NCBI RefSeq assembly: GCF_034314045.1
Contig: NZ_JAVIWL010000001.1
Location: forward strand, 1,798,001 to 1,862,000
DNA: 64,000 nt
DNA from: Glaciimonas sp. CA11.2
GTDB taxonomy: Bacteria > Pseudomonadota > Gammaproteobacteria > Burkholderiales > Burkholderiaceae_D
Direction of reading: 5' to 3'
The position numbers were made by a program, and so were the translations under genes. The notes under the pieces were generated by a model. That model worked only from the letters and a program-made list of their open reading frames with translations. It was not told where the DNA came from and ran no database searches. This document shows positions 41,987 to 51,453 of this stretch, in pieces (the first letter of the stretch is position 1; each line of letters starts with the position of its first letter).

Positions 41987-44479
41987 ATGTCTACATCCCA
42001 TTCTCCGCACACCGTCCGGTCTCGAAATAAGCGTCATACTTTACATAACCTTCGGAACCCGCTGCCGTTGCCCTTTGTATGGCAACTCTGCGGGTTCGCG
42101 CTGCTGTCGGTTCCATTGTTGACGTCGATATCTGCTCAAGCGCAAGGGACCGCCGCAGTGACACACAATGCAGTGGTTAAAAGTTATGACATTGGCGCTG
42201 GCGCGTTGGGATTGGCGTTGCGTCAATTTGCTAGTCAGGCCGGTATTCTGTTGTCAGCGGACGCCAGTCTGATGGAAGGTAAGTCCAGTTCGGGGTTGCA
42301 TGCAAATGTGGCGGTTCCGCAAGGTTTGCAGCAGTTGCTGGTTGGCACAGGGTTGACCGCAGTGGTGCAAAACGACGGTGGCTACATTATTATCCGTGCG
42401 CCTCAGGTGAGCGACGCATCCTTGACGGAATTACCTGAAATATCGGTCAACGCATCCGCCGGCAGCGGCTATCGTCCTGCACCGAATTCAACGACGCTGC
42501 GCTCGGACGCGCCGGTGCTGGACATTCCGCAAATCGTCAACGTCGTACCGGCGCAAGTTCTGAACGACCAGCGCCCGCGCAATATGGACGACGCACTGAT
42601 CAATGTTAGCGGCATCACACAGGGAAATACCTTGGCTGGCACGCAGGACACGATCATGAAACGTGGTTTTGGGGGCAATCGTGATGGTTCAATTATGCAT
42701 AACGGCATGCCGTTAGTGCAGGGCCGCGGGCTTAATGCCGCGGCTGAAAGTATCGAAGTATTGAAAGGGCCATCGTCGTTGATCTACGGTATTATGGACC
42801 CGGGTGGCGTCGTCAACGTGATCAGCAAAAAGCCGGAGCTGTTGCGCCATACCACGCTTTCGGCCACCGGTTCTACCTACGGTGGCGGCAAAAATGGCGG
42901 TGGAGTCACGCTGGATACGACTGGTGCTTTCGGCAATAGTGATCTGGCTTACAGATTGATCTTCGATCAGGTTGAAGAGGACTACTGGCGCAATTTCGGT
43001 ACGCATCGGGAAACCCTCTTTGCGCCTTCGTTAGCCTGGTATGGACGCGATACGCAAGTCGTAGCCTCTTACGAACACCGCCAGTTTTTGTATCCATTTG
43101 ATCGTGGTACAGCCATCAATCCGACTACCGGCCGACCGCTGGATATTCCGGCCACGCAACGGCTGGATGAGCCTTATGATCGCATGCAAGGGCAATCGGA
43201 TTTGGCGCAACTGACGGTTGATCACCAGATCAATGATGTCTGGAAGGCGCATATCGGTTTAAGCTATAACCGCGAAACTTATGATGCCGAACAGCAGCGT
43301 TTATTCGGCGTCAACATCATCACAGGTGCGCTAACACGCAGCCACGATGCGACCCATGGCGCGTTAATTATGGATAGTTACGGCACCGCGTATTTGCAGG
43401 GCAGGGTTGATATCGCGGGTTTGCGCAATGATATCCAGTTTGGTACCGACTCTGAATACCGACGGATTTTCCGGGGTGATCTCTTGCGCGGCACCACGAC
43501 CACGAATGGCAACTATTTGCGTCCGGTATATGGTCAGGACAAGTCGGTGTCCACCGTTTCGGCCTCTGACAGCGACCAAAGCGACCAGTTACACAACAGC
43601 GCGTTATTCTTTCAAGATTCACTTTATCTGGGTAAAAAATGGATTTTGGTGGGCGGCGGGCGTTATCAGACTTGGTCCCAAATCGCGGGTCGTGGTCGCC
43701 CATTTACTGCAAATACCAACACCACCGGTTCGATATGGTTGCCGCGTCTCGGTCTGATTTATAAGGTGTCGGACGAAGTCTCGTTGTATGGCAGTTATAC
43801 CAAGTCGCTGAAGCCAACGTCGACTATCGCGCCGCTGCTTTCGGGCAATATTATCGACTCCTCGGTTGAACCAGAACAGGCGACTTCGTTTGAGTTGGGC
43901 ACCAAATTTGATTTTACGACCGCGCTGACCGGAGCCATCGCAGTATTTGATATAAAAAAGAAGAATGTCCAGATTGTGCAATACAACGCGACTTCCAACC
44001 TGAACGAATATCGCACCAACGGTGCGGCGGCCTCTCGCGGTATCGAAGTCGATCTTACGGGTCAGTTAACCGAGCGCTGGAGTCTGATTGGCACGTATGC
44101 CTACATCAATGCCAAGACCACAAAAGATCCGCTTTATGCTGGCTATCGACTGGCTAACGTAGCCAAACAAACGGCCTCGCTGTACGCAGCGTACGATGCA
44201 CGTCAGATTTTTGGAAATGACCAATTGCGGGTGGGCGGTGGTGCTCATTATGTCGGCGCACGGGCCATTGATTCTGCCAATACCTTTGAAATGCCGGGTT
44301 ATACCGTTGCCGATGCGTTTGCCACTTACGACGCAAAAATTGGCGGTCAGGCCGTCAAGTTTCAGTTAAATATCAAGAACCTGTTCAACAAGACTTACTA
44401 CCCGTCCGGCGTCAATCGGTACTTCGTTTCAATCGGCGATGCGCGTCAGGTCTCGTTCGTCACCAGTGTGGATTTCTGA
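41987..44479 (+). CDS. TonB-dependent siderophore receptor with STN signalling domain
   Basis: ATG 41987 (MSTSHSPHTVRSRNKRH) follows AAGGATTTCC and gives 830 residues. A long signal peptide ends at SISAQAQG. The STN secretin/TonB N-terminal domain (IGAGALGLALRQFASQAGILLSADA, QLLVGTGLTAVVQNDGGYIII) contacts FecR. The plug follows (LDIPQIVNVVPAQVLNDQRPRNMDDAL, ESIEVLKGPSSLIYGIMDPGGVVNVISK), then the 22-strand barrel ending with VSFVTSVDF. It imports a ferric siderophore and signals through FecR/FecI. Confidence 0.93.
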   Translation: MSTSHSPHTVRSRNKRHTLHNLRNPLPLPFVWQLCGFALLSVPLLTSISAQAQGTAAVTHNAVVKSYDIGAGALGLALRQFASQAGILLSADASLMEGKSSSGLHANVAVPQGLQQLLVGTGLTAVVQNDGGYIIIRAPQVSDASLTELPEISVNASAGSGYRPAPNSTTLRSDAPVLDIPQIVNVVPAQVLNDQRPRNMDDALINVSGITQGNTLAGTQDTIMKRGFGGNRDGSIMHNGMPLVQGRGLNAAAESIEVLKGPSSLIYGIMDPGGVVNVISKKPELLRHTTLSATGSTYGGGKNGGGVTLDTTGAFGNSDLAYRLIFDQVEEDYWRNFGTHRETLFAPSLAWYGRDTQVVASYEHRQFLYPFDRGTAINPTTGRPLDIPATQRLDEPYDRMQGQSDLAQLTVDHQINDVWKAHIGLSYNRETYDAEQQRLFGVNIITGALTRSHDATHGALIMDSYGTAYLQGRVDIAGLRNDIQFGTDSEYRRIFRGDLLRGTTTTNGNYLRPVYGQDKSVSTVSASDSDQSDQLHNSALFFQDSLYLGKKWILVGGGRYQTWSQIAGRGRPFTANTNTTGSIWLPRLGLIYKVSDEVSLYGSYTKSLKPTSTIAPLLSGNIIDSSVEPEQATSFELGTKFDFTTALTGAIAVFDIKKKNVQIVQYNATSNLNEYRTNGAAASRGIEVDLTGQLTERWSLIGTYAYINAKTTKDPLYAGYRLANVAKQTASLYAAYDARQIFGNDQLRVGGGAHYVGARAIDSANTFEMPGYTVADAFATYDAKIGGQAVKFQLNIKNLFNKTYYPSGVNRYFVSIGDARQVSFVTSVDF

Positions 44480-44482
44480 CCT

Positions 44483-45584
44483 ATGAAAACGATTAATGAT
44501 GCTTTTCCATCGCTGGCCCTGCGAGGCTTGAATGCGCTAGGTGCAGCGCTCCTGTTTGCTGGCGGCGCGTTGTCCGGCAATTCTGCGCTGGCGCAAGAAA
44601 ATAGCTTGTTAGCGGCGATCACACACCACTACGCTGCCTGGCAGTGGTCATAGTTGGGGTTTTGCGGCACAAGATCCGACCCGTCCTTACCTTTTTATTG
44701 CCCGCCGTGAAAACGGACTCACGGTGTTTGATGTTGAAAAACAGCGCGTAGTACGCTCTCTCGATAACAGTGTGGGCGCAAATGCCGTGGTTTTCGTGCC
44801 GAGTGTGGATCGGGCTTACATTACCAACATGGACGGTTCTCTGACGATCGTGCGGTTATCCGATCTGATGACGCTGAAGCGCATTCCGGTAGCCGACGCA
44901 AACCTGAATAGTGCAGTCTACGAACCCGTCACTGGATGGGTGATTATCGCCAGCGGCCGCCGTGCAGACAAGTCGACTTTATTCGTCCTCGATCCAAAAG
45001 AGGACAGAATCGTCGCGCAACAAGATGTCGACGTCAAGAAAATTGATCCTCTTGTCGCTGTAGGTGACGGCACGATATTATTACCGATGCGGGATGAAGG
45101 CAAGGTCATGCGTATTGCAGCAGCAAGTCTGAAGACTAGCGCAATCTGGCGCTTTGATGGCTGTACGCAGCCAAGCGCACTGGCGCTTGATCCGCAAAAT
45201 CGCCGGTTGTTCGTGGCTTGTCGCGGCAACTCACCTATTTTGGTTGTGGCCGATCTCGACAGCGGTGCGTTAAAGGCATCATTGCCCATCACGCATGCGG
45301 TCAATGCAGTTGCTTACGACGCAAAACGTCGGCGACTGTTGGTAGCAAGCGGTGTAGATGCGAATCTGACCGTGATCGCGCAATCGGGGCCAAATGACTA
45401 TCGAACATTGGGTTTTGTCGGCACGCGACCCTGGGCGCACAATATGGCTTACGACCCTCAACGCGGTCAGGCGTATTTGTTCACGATGGATTTTACGCAA
45501 CCAGCTCCGGGGCCGGACCTGAAGAAGCAAGATCCACAGTTTCATGCGGACTCGTTTTCGGTTTTGACGATGCAATTGCGGTAA
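44483..45584 (+). pseudogene. YncE-like beta-propeller protein gene, frameshifted near its start
   Basis: The original start at ATG 44483 encodes a signal peptide (GAALLFAGGALSGNSALAQ) and runs into a TAG at 44651. The mature body continues in another frame: TTTLPGSGHSWGFAAQDPTRP, YLFIARRENGLTVFDVEK and on to 45584, with repeated propeller blades (ALALDPQNRRLFVACRGN, AVAYDAKRRRLLVAS, NMAYDPQRGQAYLF). The two frames meet at the CA-rich ACACACCAC around 44624-44634, where one extra base explains the break. A 286-residue remainder begins at GTG 44724 but would lack an export signal. Confidence 0.8.
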
Positions 45585-45715
45585 TACGGCACATGCGCAT
45601 CTGGCGGCAATATCAATATAGCGCCGACCTGGCGCTGATGTGATTGGTTACACAGGCGCTAGCATGCATGGAATAATAGGCGCGGCAAAATTGTTTTGCC
45701 GACACTTACCAGACC

Positions 45716-46786
45716 ATGATCAAAAAAAATAACCTTAGCGCATCCGCCAGTATTCCGCGCACCACTACGATCAATGACGTTGCGCGGGAAGCACAGGTCG
45801 GCAAAACCAGCGTCTCGCGTTATCTGAACGGCGAGATGGATGCGTTGTCGGAAGAGTTGCGTAAACGGATAGCGCGCGCTATCCAAAAGCTCGATTTTCG
45901 GCCGAATCAGATGGCACGTGGTTTAAAGCGAGGCCGTACGCGTCTGATCGGCATGGTCGTGGCAGATATCACCAATCCTTATTCGGTCGAGGTGATGCGC
46001 GGTGTTGAAGCTGGATGCCAGCAGCACGGCTATATGTTGATGTTGTGCAATTCGGCCAACGAACTGAAGCTTGAGCAACGCTATCTGGAGTTGCTAACTA
46101 ATTATCGGGTAGAGGGATTGGTGGTCAATCCAATCGCGCTACCGGAGGAAGATCTGGAAGCGATCACGCGCACTGGCGTTCCGTTGGTGTTGATCGATCG
46201 TCGCGCCAGCCGTATTAAATGCGATATGGTTGGCCTCGACAATGACCAGGCTGCGAGGCTGGCGACGCAACATTTGCTGGATCAGGGTTATACGGCAATT
46301 CATTTTTTGACCGAACCTATCGGACTGATCAGTAGTCGCCAGGAACGCCACCACGCGATGCGCGCACTGGTTGATGCCAGCGCCGGAAAATGTCTCAGTG
46401 TCACCTCAGAAGTTGATCTGCGTGAACCGGCTACGCTTGATGCGGCATTGCGGCACTGCCTGGCGAGTACTGCCTTGCACCGGACTGCCATTTTGGCAAG
46501 TAACGGTCGCGTGCTTTTACGCGCGGCGCTTGCCTTACGTGAATTGGGCGCGCAATGGCCGAAGGATATCGGATTGCTCGGTTTTGATGATCCGGAGTGG
46601 GCAGGTTTGGCGGGCGCGGATATTTCCAGTATCCGGCAACCAACTTTCGATATAGGCCATGCCGCTGTCGAATTTTTGATACAGCGTATTGATGGTGTGG
46701 CAACTTCTGCGCGAGTACTCAGTTTTCCGGGCGAGTTAAAGATACGGGGCTCAACCCTCAACGAGATATCACAAAAAAAACCTTGA
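45716..46786 (+). CDS. ptxS: LacI-family repressor, PtxS-like
   Basis: The 356-residue LacI/GalR protein has a DNA-binding domain TTINDVAREAQVGKTSVSRYLNG plus the hinge helix PNQMARGLKRGRTRLIG. The effector domain follows with LVLIDRRASRIKCDMVGLDNDQAARLATQHL and GLLGFDDPEWAGLAGADISSIRQP. It lies directly before kguE, kguK, kguT and kguD genes, the arrangement of the pseudomonad PtxS regulon, where 2-ketogluconate releases the repressor. Two LacI-type operators follow its stop codon. Confidence 0.88.
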   Translation: MIKKNNLSASASIPRTTTINDVAREAQVGKTSVSRYLNGEMDALSEELRKRIARAIQKLDFRPNQMARGLKRGRTRLIGMVVADITNPYSVEVMRGVEAGCQQHGYMLMLCNSANELKLEQRYLELLTNYRVEGLVVNPIALPEEDLEAITRTGVPLVLIDRRASRIKCDMVGLDNDQAARLATQHLLDQGYTAIHFLTEPIGLISSRQERHHAMRALVDASAGKCLSVTSEVDLREPATLDAALRHCLASTALHRTAILASNGRVLLRAALALRELGAQWPKDIGLLGFDDPEWAGLAGADISSIRQPTFDIGHAAVEFLIQRIDGVATSARVLSFPGELKIRGSTLNEISQKKP

Positions 46787-46808
46787 CGAGGCATTTTTTA
46801 CCGGCTAT

Positions 46809-46826
46809 CTTGGAATCGGTTCCAAG
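46809..46826. promoter_or_regulatory. LacI/PtxS-type operator 1
   Basis: CTTGGAATCGGTTCCAAG is a near-perfect palindrome with the central CG of LacI-family sites. It lies 22 bases after the repressor stop codon and about 86 bases from the second site. Confidence 0.75.
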
Positions 46827-46895
46827 CTATTTTTGCCTTATGAATTGTTTCTTTATGGGGAAAATTAATTAGTCACCAATTTTTTACGTCATAAA

Positions 46896-46911
46896 ATGGA
46901 AACGGTTCCAT
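46896..46911. promoter_or_regulatory. LacI/PtxS-type operator 2
   Basis: ATGGAAACGGTTCCAT has exact 6-base arms around ACGG. Both sites share the TGGAA-TTCCA half-sites, and their centres are about eight helical turns apart, which suits DNA looping by a tetramer or two dimers. The site lies 118 bases upstream of the proposed kguE start. Confidence 0.75.
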
Positions 46912-47028
46912 CGCGTTGAATTGAAAAATAATGGAGCGTGTCACGCCGAAATTCAGGGTAAAAAAATAAAATATTCGAACATCTGCTGCACCGAGCCAAC
47001 AGCGCCGTCAGCAAATCAGGAGACAGTT

Positions 47029-47796
47029 TTGCCGTTACCAAAGATCGTTATTGTCGCCTCATCTTTTGGCATAGAGTCCGTCATCAAACAAGGCCACGCC
47101 ACGCTCGTGCCGCTTGCGGTGGCTGCCGGTGCGGATGGTATTGAGATCCGGCGCGAGCTATTTCATGATGCCGTTTGCCATAGCGTTGACGCGCTGCAAG
47201 CGCTGGCAAAAACACTCAATAGTCAACAGTTGCTCGCTGTGTATTCCGCGCCCACACCGTTATTTCTCGACGATGGCGCGCTCAATCTGGATGCACTTTC
47301 GGATCTGTTGCGCGAGGCCGAAGCATTAAACGCATCGTCCCTCAAACTCCAACTCGGGCATTTCGCGGGTGACGTTGACGTTAGTGCGTTGCGCGCCACA
47401 TTGGCGGCCAGCAACGTTGCGTTATTAGTCGAAAACGGACAACTCCAAACCGGTGGACGAATCGCCGACTTCACCAATTTCTTCGCCATTTGTAGTATGG
47501 CAAAACTGCCTGTCGGAATGACTTTCGATATAGGCAACTGGATATGGGCGGGCGAAGATCCGCTCCGGGCGGCGCAGCAATTAACTCCCTACGTGCATTA
47601 CATCCATTGCAAAGGCGTGGAGGGCGAAGGCATGCGGCGTTTTGCGGCCGCGCCCAATGAAGATACGCTGGCTTACTGGCGCAAGTGTCTGGCAGTATTG
47701 CCAAAGACCGTCCCGCGTGGAATCGAATACCCGCTGCCTGATCAGGGAATCGGGCCCGCCGCGAAGCAACATGTTGCACAGTTACGGTCGGTTTGA
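47029..47796 (+). CDS. kguE: Xylose-isomerase-like TIM-barrel epimerase (KguE)
   Basis: A TTG start at 47029 is chosen because AGGAG lies six bases upstream; the open frame extends to 46921 but without a ribosome site and across the operator region. The 255-residue protein belongs to the sugar-phosphate isomerase/epimerase family (IVIVASSFGIESVIKQGHATL, ADGIEIRRELF, SLKLQLGHF, GMTFDIGNWIWAGEDP, YVHYIHCKGVEG). KguE is conserved in 2-ketogluconate operons, but its precise reaction is not settled. Confidence 0.85.
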   Translation: MPLPKIVIVASSFGIESVIKQGHATLVPLAVAAGADGIEIRRELFHDAVCHSVDALQALAKTLNSQQLLAVYSAPTPLFLDDGALNLDALSDLLREAEALNASSLKLQLGHFAGDVDVSALRATLAASNVALLVENGQLQTGGRIADFTNFFAICSMAKLPVGMTFDIGNWIWAGEDPLRAAQQLTPYVHYIHCKGVEGEGMRRFAAAPNEDTLAYWRKCLAVLPKTVPRGIEYPLPDQGIGPAAKQHVAQLRSV

Positions 47797-47897
47797 CTAT
47801 GGACGATAAAGGTTATTGAGGGTTATTGCCTTTGGACGTTATTTAATTTAGATGTGATTGCATTAAAAATGCCATATCAGGATTTACGGAGAATGTA

Positions 47898-48848
47898 ATG
47901 AAAGAACTTGATGTTGTGACTTATGGCGAAGCCATGACCTTGTTTGTTGCCACCGAACCTGGCGATTTGGGTGACGTCACTTCCTTTGTCAAACGGGCCG
48001 CGGGTGCCGAGCTTAACGTCGCTATCGGGTTGGCGCGTTTAGGTTTTAAGGTTGGCTGGGCCAGTCGTGTCGGCGCGGATTCCTTCGGGCGTTTTATCCT
48101 CAAGACACTCAACGACGAGAACATCGATACGGGTGCAGTGACCATTGATGACCGTTATCGCACCGGCTTTCAATTAAAGTCGCGCAGCGACGATGGCAGC
48201 GATCCGCAAATCGAATACTTCCGTAAGGGTTCGGCGGCCAGTCATTTGTCATTGGCCGACTATAAGCCGGAATACTTTGGCGCAGCGCGTCATTTGCATT
48301 TATCCGGCGTAGCGCCGGCAATTTCTGAAACCTCATTCGAACTGGCGCTGCATATCGCGCAGGAAATGCGCGCCGCAGGAAAAAGTATCAGCTTCGATCC
48401 CAATTTGCGCCCAACCTTATGGGCCTCACGCGATGTGATGATCGCACGCCTGAATAAGCTGGCCGCCTATGCCGACTGGATCATGCCCGGCTTAGAGGAA
48501 GGACGGATTTTGACAGGATTGCAAACACCGCGTGAAATTGCAGACTTCTATCTGTCGGGCGGTGCTAAAGGTGTCGTCATCAAGTTAGGTGAAAAAGGTG
48601 CCTACGTACGCACCGCCGACCGTGCGTTAACCGTCGAAGCATTGCCGGTCGCAAAGGTAGTCGATACGGTCGGCGCGGGCGACGGTTTTGCGGTCGGCGT
48701 GATCAGCGCCCTGCTGGAAGGGCGCGATCTGGCGTTTGCGGTAGAGCGCGGTAACCGTATCGGTGGCATGGCTATTCAAGTCATCGGCGATAGCGAAGGA
48801 TTGCCCACCCGCGCCAGATTGGATCAGGAAGAGTTGGCGATAATCTGA
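47898..48848 (+). CDS. kguK: 2-ketogluconokinase-like PfkB kinase (KguK)
   Basis: The 316-residue PfkB kinase shows VVTYGEAMTLFVATEPGDL, the GAELNVAIGLARLGFKVGWASRVGADSFG substrate lid, SFDPNLRPTLW and the catalytic segment KVVDTVGAGDGFAVGVISALLEG. On sequence alone it could be a 2-keto-3-deoxygluconate kinase. Its position between kguE and a MFS transporter argues for 2-ketogluconate 6-phosphorylation. TACGGAGAATGTA precedes the ATG. Confidence 0.88.
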   Translation: MKELDVVTYGEAMTLFVATEPGDLGDVTSFVKRAAGAELNVAIGLARLGFKVGWASRVGADSFGRFILKTLNDENIDTGAVTIDDRYRTGFQLKSRSDDGSDPQIEYFRKGSAASHLSLADYKPEYFGAARHLHLSGVAPAISETSFELALHIAQEMRAAGKSISFDPNLRPTLWASRDVMIARLNKLAAYADWIMPGLEEGRILTGLQTPREIADFYLSGGAKGVVIKLGEKGAYVRTADRALTVEALPVAKVVDTVGAGDGFAVGVISALLEGRDLAFAVERGNRIGGMAIQVIGDSEGLPTRARLDQEELAII

Positions 48849-48971
48849 TTTGTTTCGGATGAAGGCTGGATGATTTTTAAGAAGCCGATCTGAATAAAAA
48901 AACAAGATTCAACAAGTAATTCAAAAATTAAAATTCACTCTCAACATAGATTCAAAACTAAAGAGAAAATC

Positions 48972-50255
48972 ATGGAGACAAAAACATTAGCAGTACGGCG
49001 TTGGTGGTACATCATGCCGATTATATTTATCACATACAGTCTGGCATATCTGGATCGCGCCAATTACGGTTTTGCCGCAGCAGCAGGGATTAACAGCGAT
49101 CTCGGCGTCTCGCATGGCACGTCATCGTTGATCGGTGCTCTGTTCTTTTTGGGCTATTTCTTCTTTCAGATTCCAGGCGCGATGTATGCGCAGCGCGGTA
49201 GTGTCAAAAAGCTGATTTTCTGGAGCCTTATTTTGTGGGGCGCGTGCGCTGCGATGACCGGAATGGTCAGCAATATCCCCATGCTGATGGTGATCCGCTT
49301 TACGCTTGGCGTGGTCGAGGCAGCGGTGATGCCAGCGATGTTGATTTATATCTGTAACTGGTTCACCAAAACCGAACGCTCACGTGCCAACACGTTTTTG
49401 ATCTTAGGCAATCCCGTCACGGTGTTGTGGATGTCGGTCTTATCAGGTTATCTGGTCAACAGTTTCGGCTGGCGTCACATGATGATCGCTGAAGGTATAC
49501 CGGCAGTAATATGGGCGGTTATCTGGTGGTTTGTGGTGCAGGATAAACCGGCTGAATCGACCTGGTTATCACCGCAAGAAAAGGCTGATATTAAAGCCGC
49601 GCTGGAGTTGGAGCAAGCGGCGATGAAGCCGGTCCGCAATTATGGTGAGGCATTCAAGTCGCCAGCGGTCATGAAGCTTTGTGCGCAATATTTTTGCTGG
49701 AGTATTGGTGTGTATGGCTTCGTATTGTGGCTGCCATCTATCCTTAAAAATGCGTCGTCTATCAGTATGGTCGAAACCGGCTGGTTATCCGCAGTTCCTT
49801 ATCTGGCGGCGATCATCGCCATGTTGCTGTCGTCATGGGCGTCGGATAAATTGCAGAATCGTAAGCTGTTTGTATGGCCAGCTTTGTTGTTGGCCGCATG
49901 TGCTTTTCTGGGTTCGTTCCTGATCGGGACCGGTCACTTTTGGTGGTCTTACACGTTACTGGTGATTGCCGGTGCCGCGATGTATGCGCCTTACGGTCCA
50001 TTCTTTGCAATTGTTCCCGAGCTTCTCCCTAAGAACGTTGCCGGTGGCGCGATGGCGTTGATTAACAGCATGGGTGCGCTCGGTTCTTTTCTGGGATCGT
50101 ATGTGGTCGGGTATCTCAATGGCGCAACCGGAAGTCCGTTGGCGTCCTATCTGTTCATGGCAGGTGGTTTGCTGATGTCGGTGTTGCTGATGCTATGGGT
50201 AAAACCGCCAGTGGAAGTGGTCGCGCCGCGTCATTTGCAACCGGCAACACGCTAA
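48972..50255 (+). CDS. kguT: MFS transporter of the ACS family (2-ketogluconate transporter KguT)
   Basis: The 427-residue protein has twelve predicted helices and anion:cation symporter hallmarks: ITYSLAYLDRANYGFAAAAGI, FFLGYFFFQIPGAMYAQRGSVKKLI, TLGVVEAAVMPAMLIYICNWFTKTERSRAN and NVAGGAMALINSMGALGSFLGSYVVG. This family imports hexonates such as gluconate, glucarate and 2-ketogluconate by proton symport. It is followed immediately by the reductase gene. Confidence 0.9.
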   Translation: METKTLAVRRWWYIMPIIFITYSLAYLDRANYGFAAAAGINSDLGVSHGTSSLIGALFFLGYFFFQIPGAMYAQRGSVKKLIFWSLILWGACAAMTGMVSNIPMLMVIRFTLGVVEAAVMPAMLIYICNWFTKTERSRANTFLILGNPVTVLWMSVLSGYLVNSFGWRHMMIAEGIPAVIWAVIWWFVVQDKPAESTWLSPQEKADIKAALELEQAAMKPVRNYGEAFKSPAVMKLCAQYFCWSIGVYGFVLWLPSILKNASSISMVETGWLSAVPYLAAIIAMLLSSWASDKLQNRKLFVWPALLLAACAFLGSFLIGTGHFWWSYTLLVIAGAAMYAPYGPFFAIVPELLPKNVAGGAMALINSMGALGSFLGSYVVGYLNGATGSPLASYLFMAGGLLMSVLLMLWVKPPVEVVAPRHLQPATR

Positions 50256-50278
50256 CTATCCAAGGTGAAATACAAGCT

Positions 50279-51247
50279 ATGCAACCAATAATCGTACTCT
50301 ACAAAAAAGTGCCGGAAGATGTGCTGGCAATGTTGCAAGAGCGCTCTAAAGTACTGCAATTTGACAGCGTCAATGACGGTAATCGGGAGGCGTTCATCGC
50401 TGCATTAACCAACGCCGAAGGCATGATCGGTGCGAGTTTAAAAATCGATGCCGCGATCCTTGATGCTGCACCAAAACTGTTGGCGATTTCGACAATCTCG
50501 GTCGGGACCGATCAATTCGATGTAGATGATCTGACCCGCCGCAATATCGCGTTGCTGAATACACCAGACGTTCTTACACAAACCACTGCCGATACCGGCT
50601 TCGCTTTGATTCTGGCGACTGCACGGCGGGTAGTGGAAATGGCCGATTATGTGCGTGCTGGTGAATGGACGCGTAGTATCGGCGAGGCGTGTTTTGGTAC
50701 CGACGTGCAAGGGAAAACGTTGGGTATTATCGGGATGGGTCGCATCGGCGGGGCTATCGCCCGACGTGCCGCATGTGGTTTTGGGATGCGGGTGTTGTAC
50801 ACCAACCGCACGCCCAACGTCGCTGCCGAAAAAGCCTACGGAGCGCAACTTACACCGCTCGATGATTTGCTGAAGACCTCCGATTTTGTGTGTGTTACCG
50901 TACCGCTAACGCCCCAAACTGAACGCATGATTGGCGCGCGCGAGTTGGCCTTGATGCCATCCCGGGCTATTCTGGTCAACATTTCACGCGGCAGTATTAT
51001 CGATGAGTCGGCGTTAATAACCGCTCTGGAAAACGGTCAGCTTCGGGGCGCAGGGCTTGATGTATTTGAGCGCGAGCCGTTGCCGCAAGATTCGCCGTTA
51101 TTGCGCATGAAAAATGTCGTCGCGCTTCCGCACATCGGTTCGGCTACGCATGAAACACGGCACGCAATGGCGGTCTGTGCAGCGCAAAATTTGATTGATG
51201 CTTTGGATGGCAAATATTCAGGGAACATTGTCAATCCAAAACGCTAA
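50279..51247 (+). CDS. kguD: 2-hydroxyacid dehydrogenase / 2-ketogluconate reductase (KguD/GhrB)
   Basis: ATG 50279 (MQPIIVLYKKVPEDVL) gives 322 residues, with AAGGTGA upstream. It is a D-isomer-specific 2-hydroxyacid dehydrogenase: ISTISVGTDQFDVDDLTRR, NTPDVLTQTTADTGFALIL, the NAD(P) loop GKTLGIIGMGRIGGAIARRA, catalytic arginine in LVNISRGSIIDESAL, glutamate in DVFEREPLP and histidine in ALPHIGSAT. In kgu operons this enzyme reduces 2-ketogluconate 6-phosphate to 6-phosphogluconate. Confidence 0.9.
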   Translation: MQPIIVLYKKVPEDVLAMLQERSKVLQFDSVNDGNREAFIAALTNAEGMIGASLKIDAAILDAAPKLLAISTISVGTDQFDVDDLTRRNIALLNTPDVLTQTTADTGFALILATARRVVEMADYVRAGEWTRSIGEACFGTDVQGKTLGIIGMGRIGGAIARRAACGFGMRVLYTNRTPNVAAEKAYGAQLTPLDDLLKTSDFVCVTVPLTPQTERMIGARELALMPSRAILVNISRGSIIDESALITALENGQLRGAGLDVFEREPLPQDSPLLRMKNVVALPHIGSATHETRHAMAVCAAQNLIDALDGKYSGNIVNPKR

Positions 51248-51284
51248 CCCGACCAATATCTTGATTGACTGTATTGATGACACA

Positions 51285-51348
51285 ACGCCCTCTTCAGTAT
51301 TTCCACTATTTTTTAAAATGGAAATACTGAAGAGGGCGTCATTTTTTT
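51285..51348 (+). terminator. Very strong Rho-independent terminator of the kgu operon
   Basis: Arms 51285-51305 and 51319-51339 are perfectly complementary over 21 bases with a 13-base loop, followed by CATTTTTTT. It lies 37 bases after kguD. Confidence 0.9.
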
Positions 51349-51409
51349 ACCTGTGCAGTGCGCTATCGAGGTGATCCGAAACATTCTGGCGATAGGTTAC
51401 CGCCAACGC

Positions 51410-51436
51410 AAACGACATCCATCACGGATGTCGTTT
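51410..51436 (-). terminator. Hairpin at the 3' end of the DUF3761 gene
   Basis: AAACGACATCC and GGATGTCGTTT pair perfectly around ATCAC, 18 bases beyond the stop of the reverse-strand gene. The T-run on that strand is short, so termination strength is uncertain. Confidence 0.5.
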
Positions 51437-51453
51437 GAAATACTTCTAACCCA

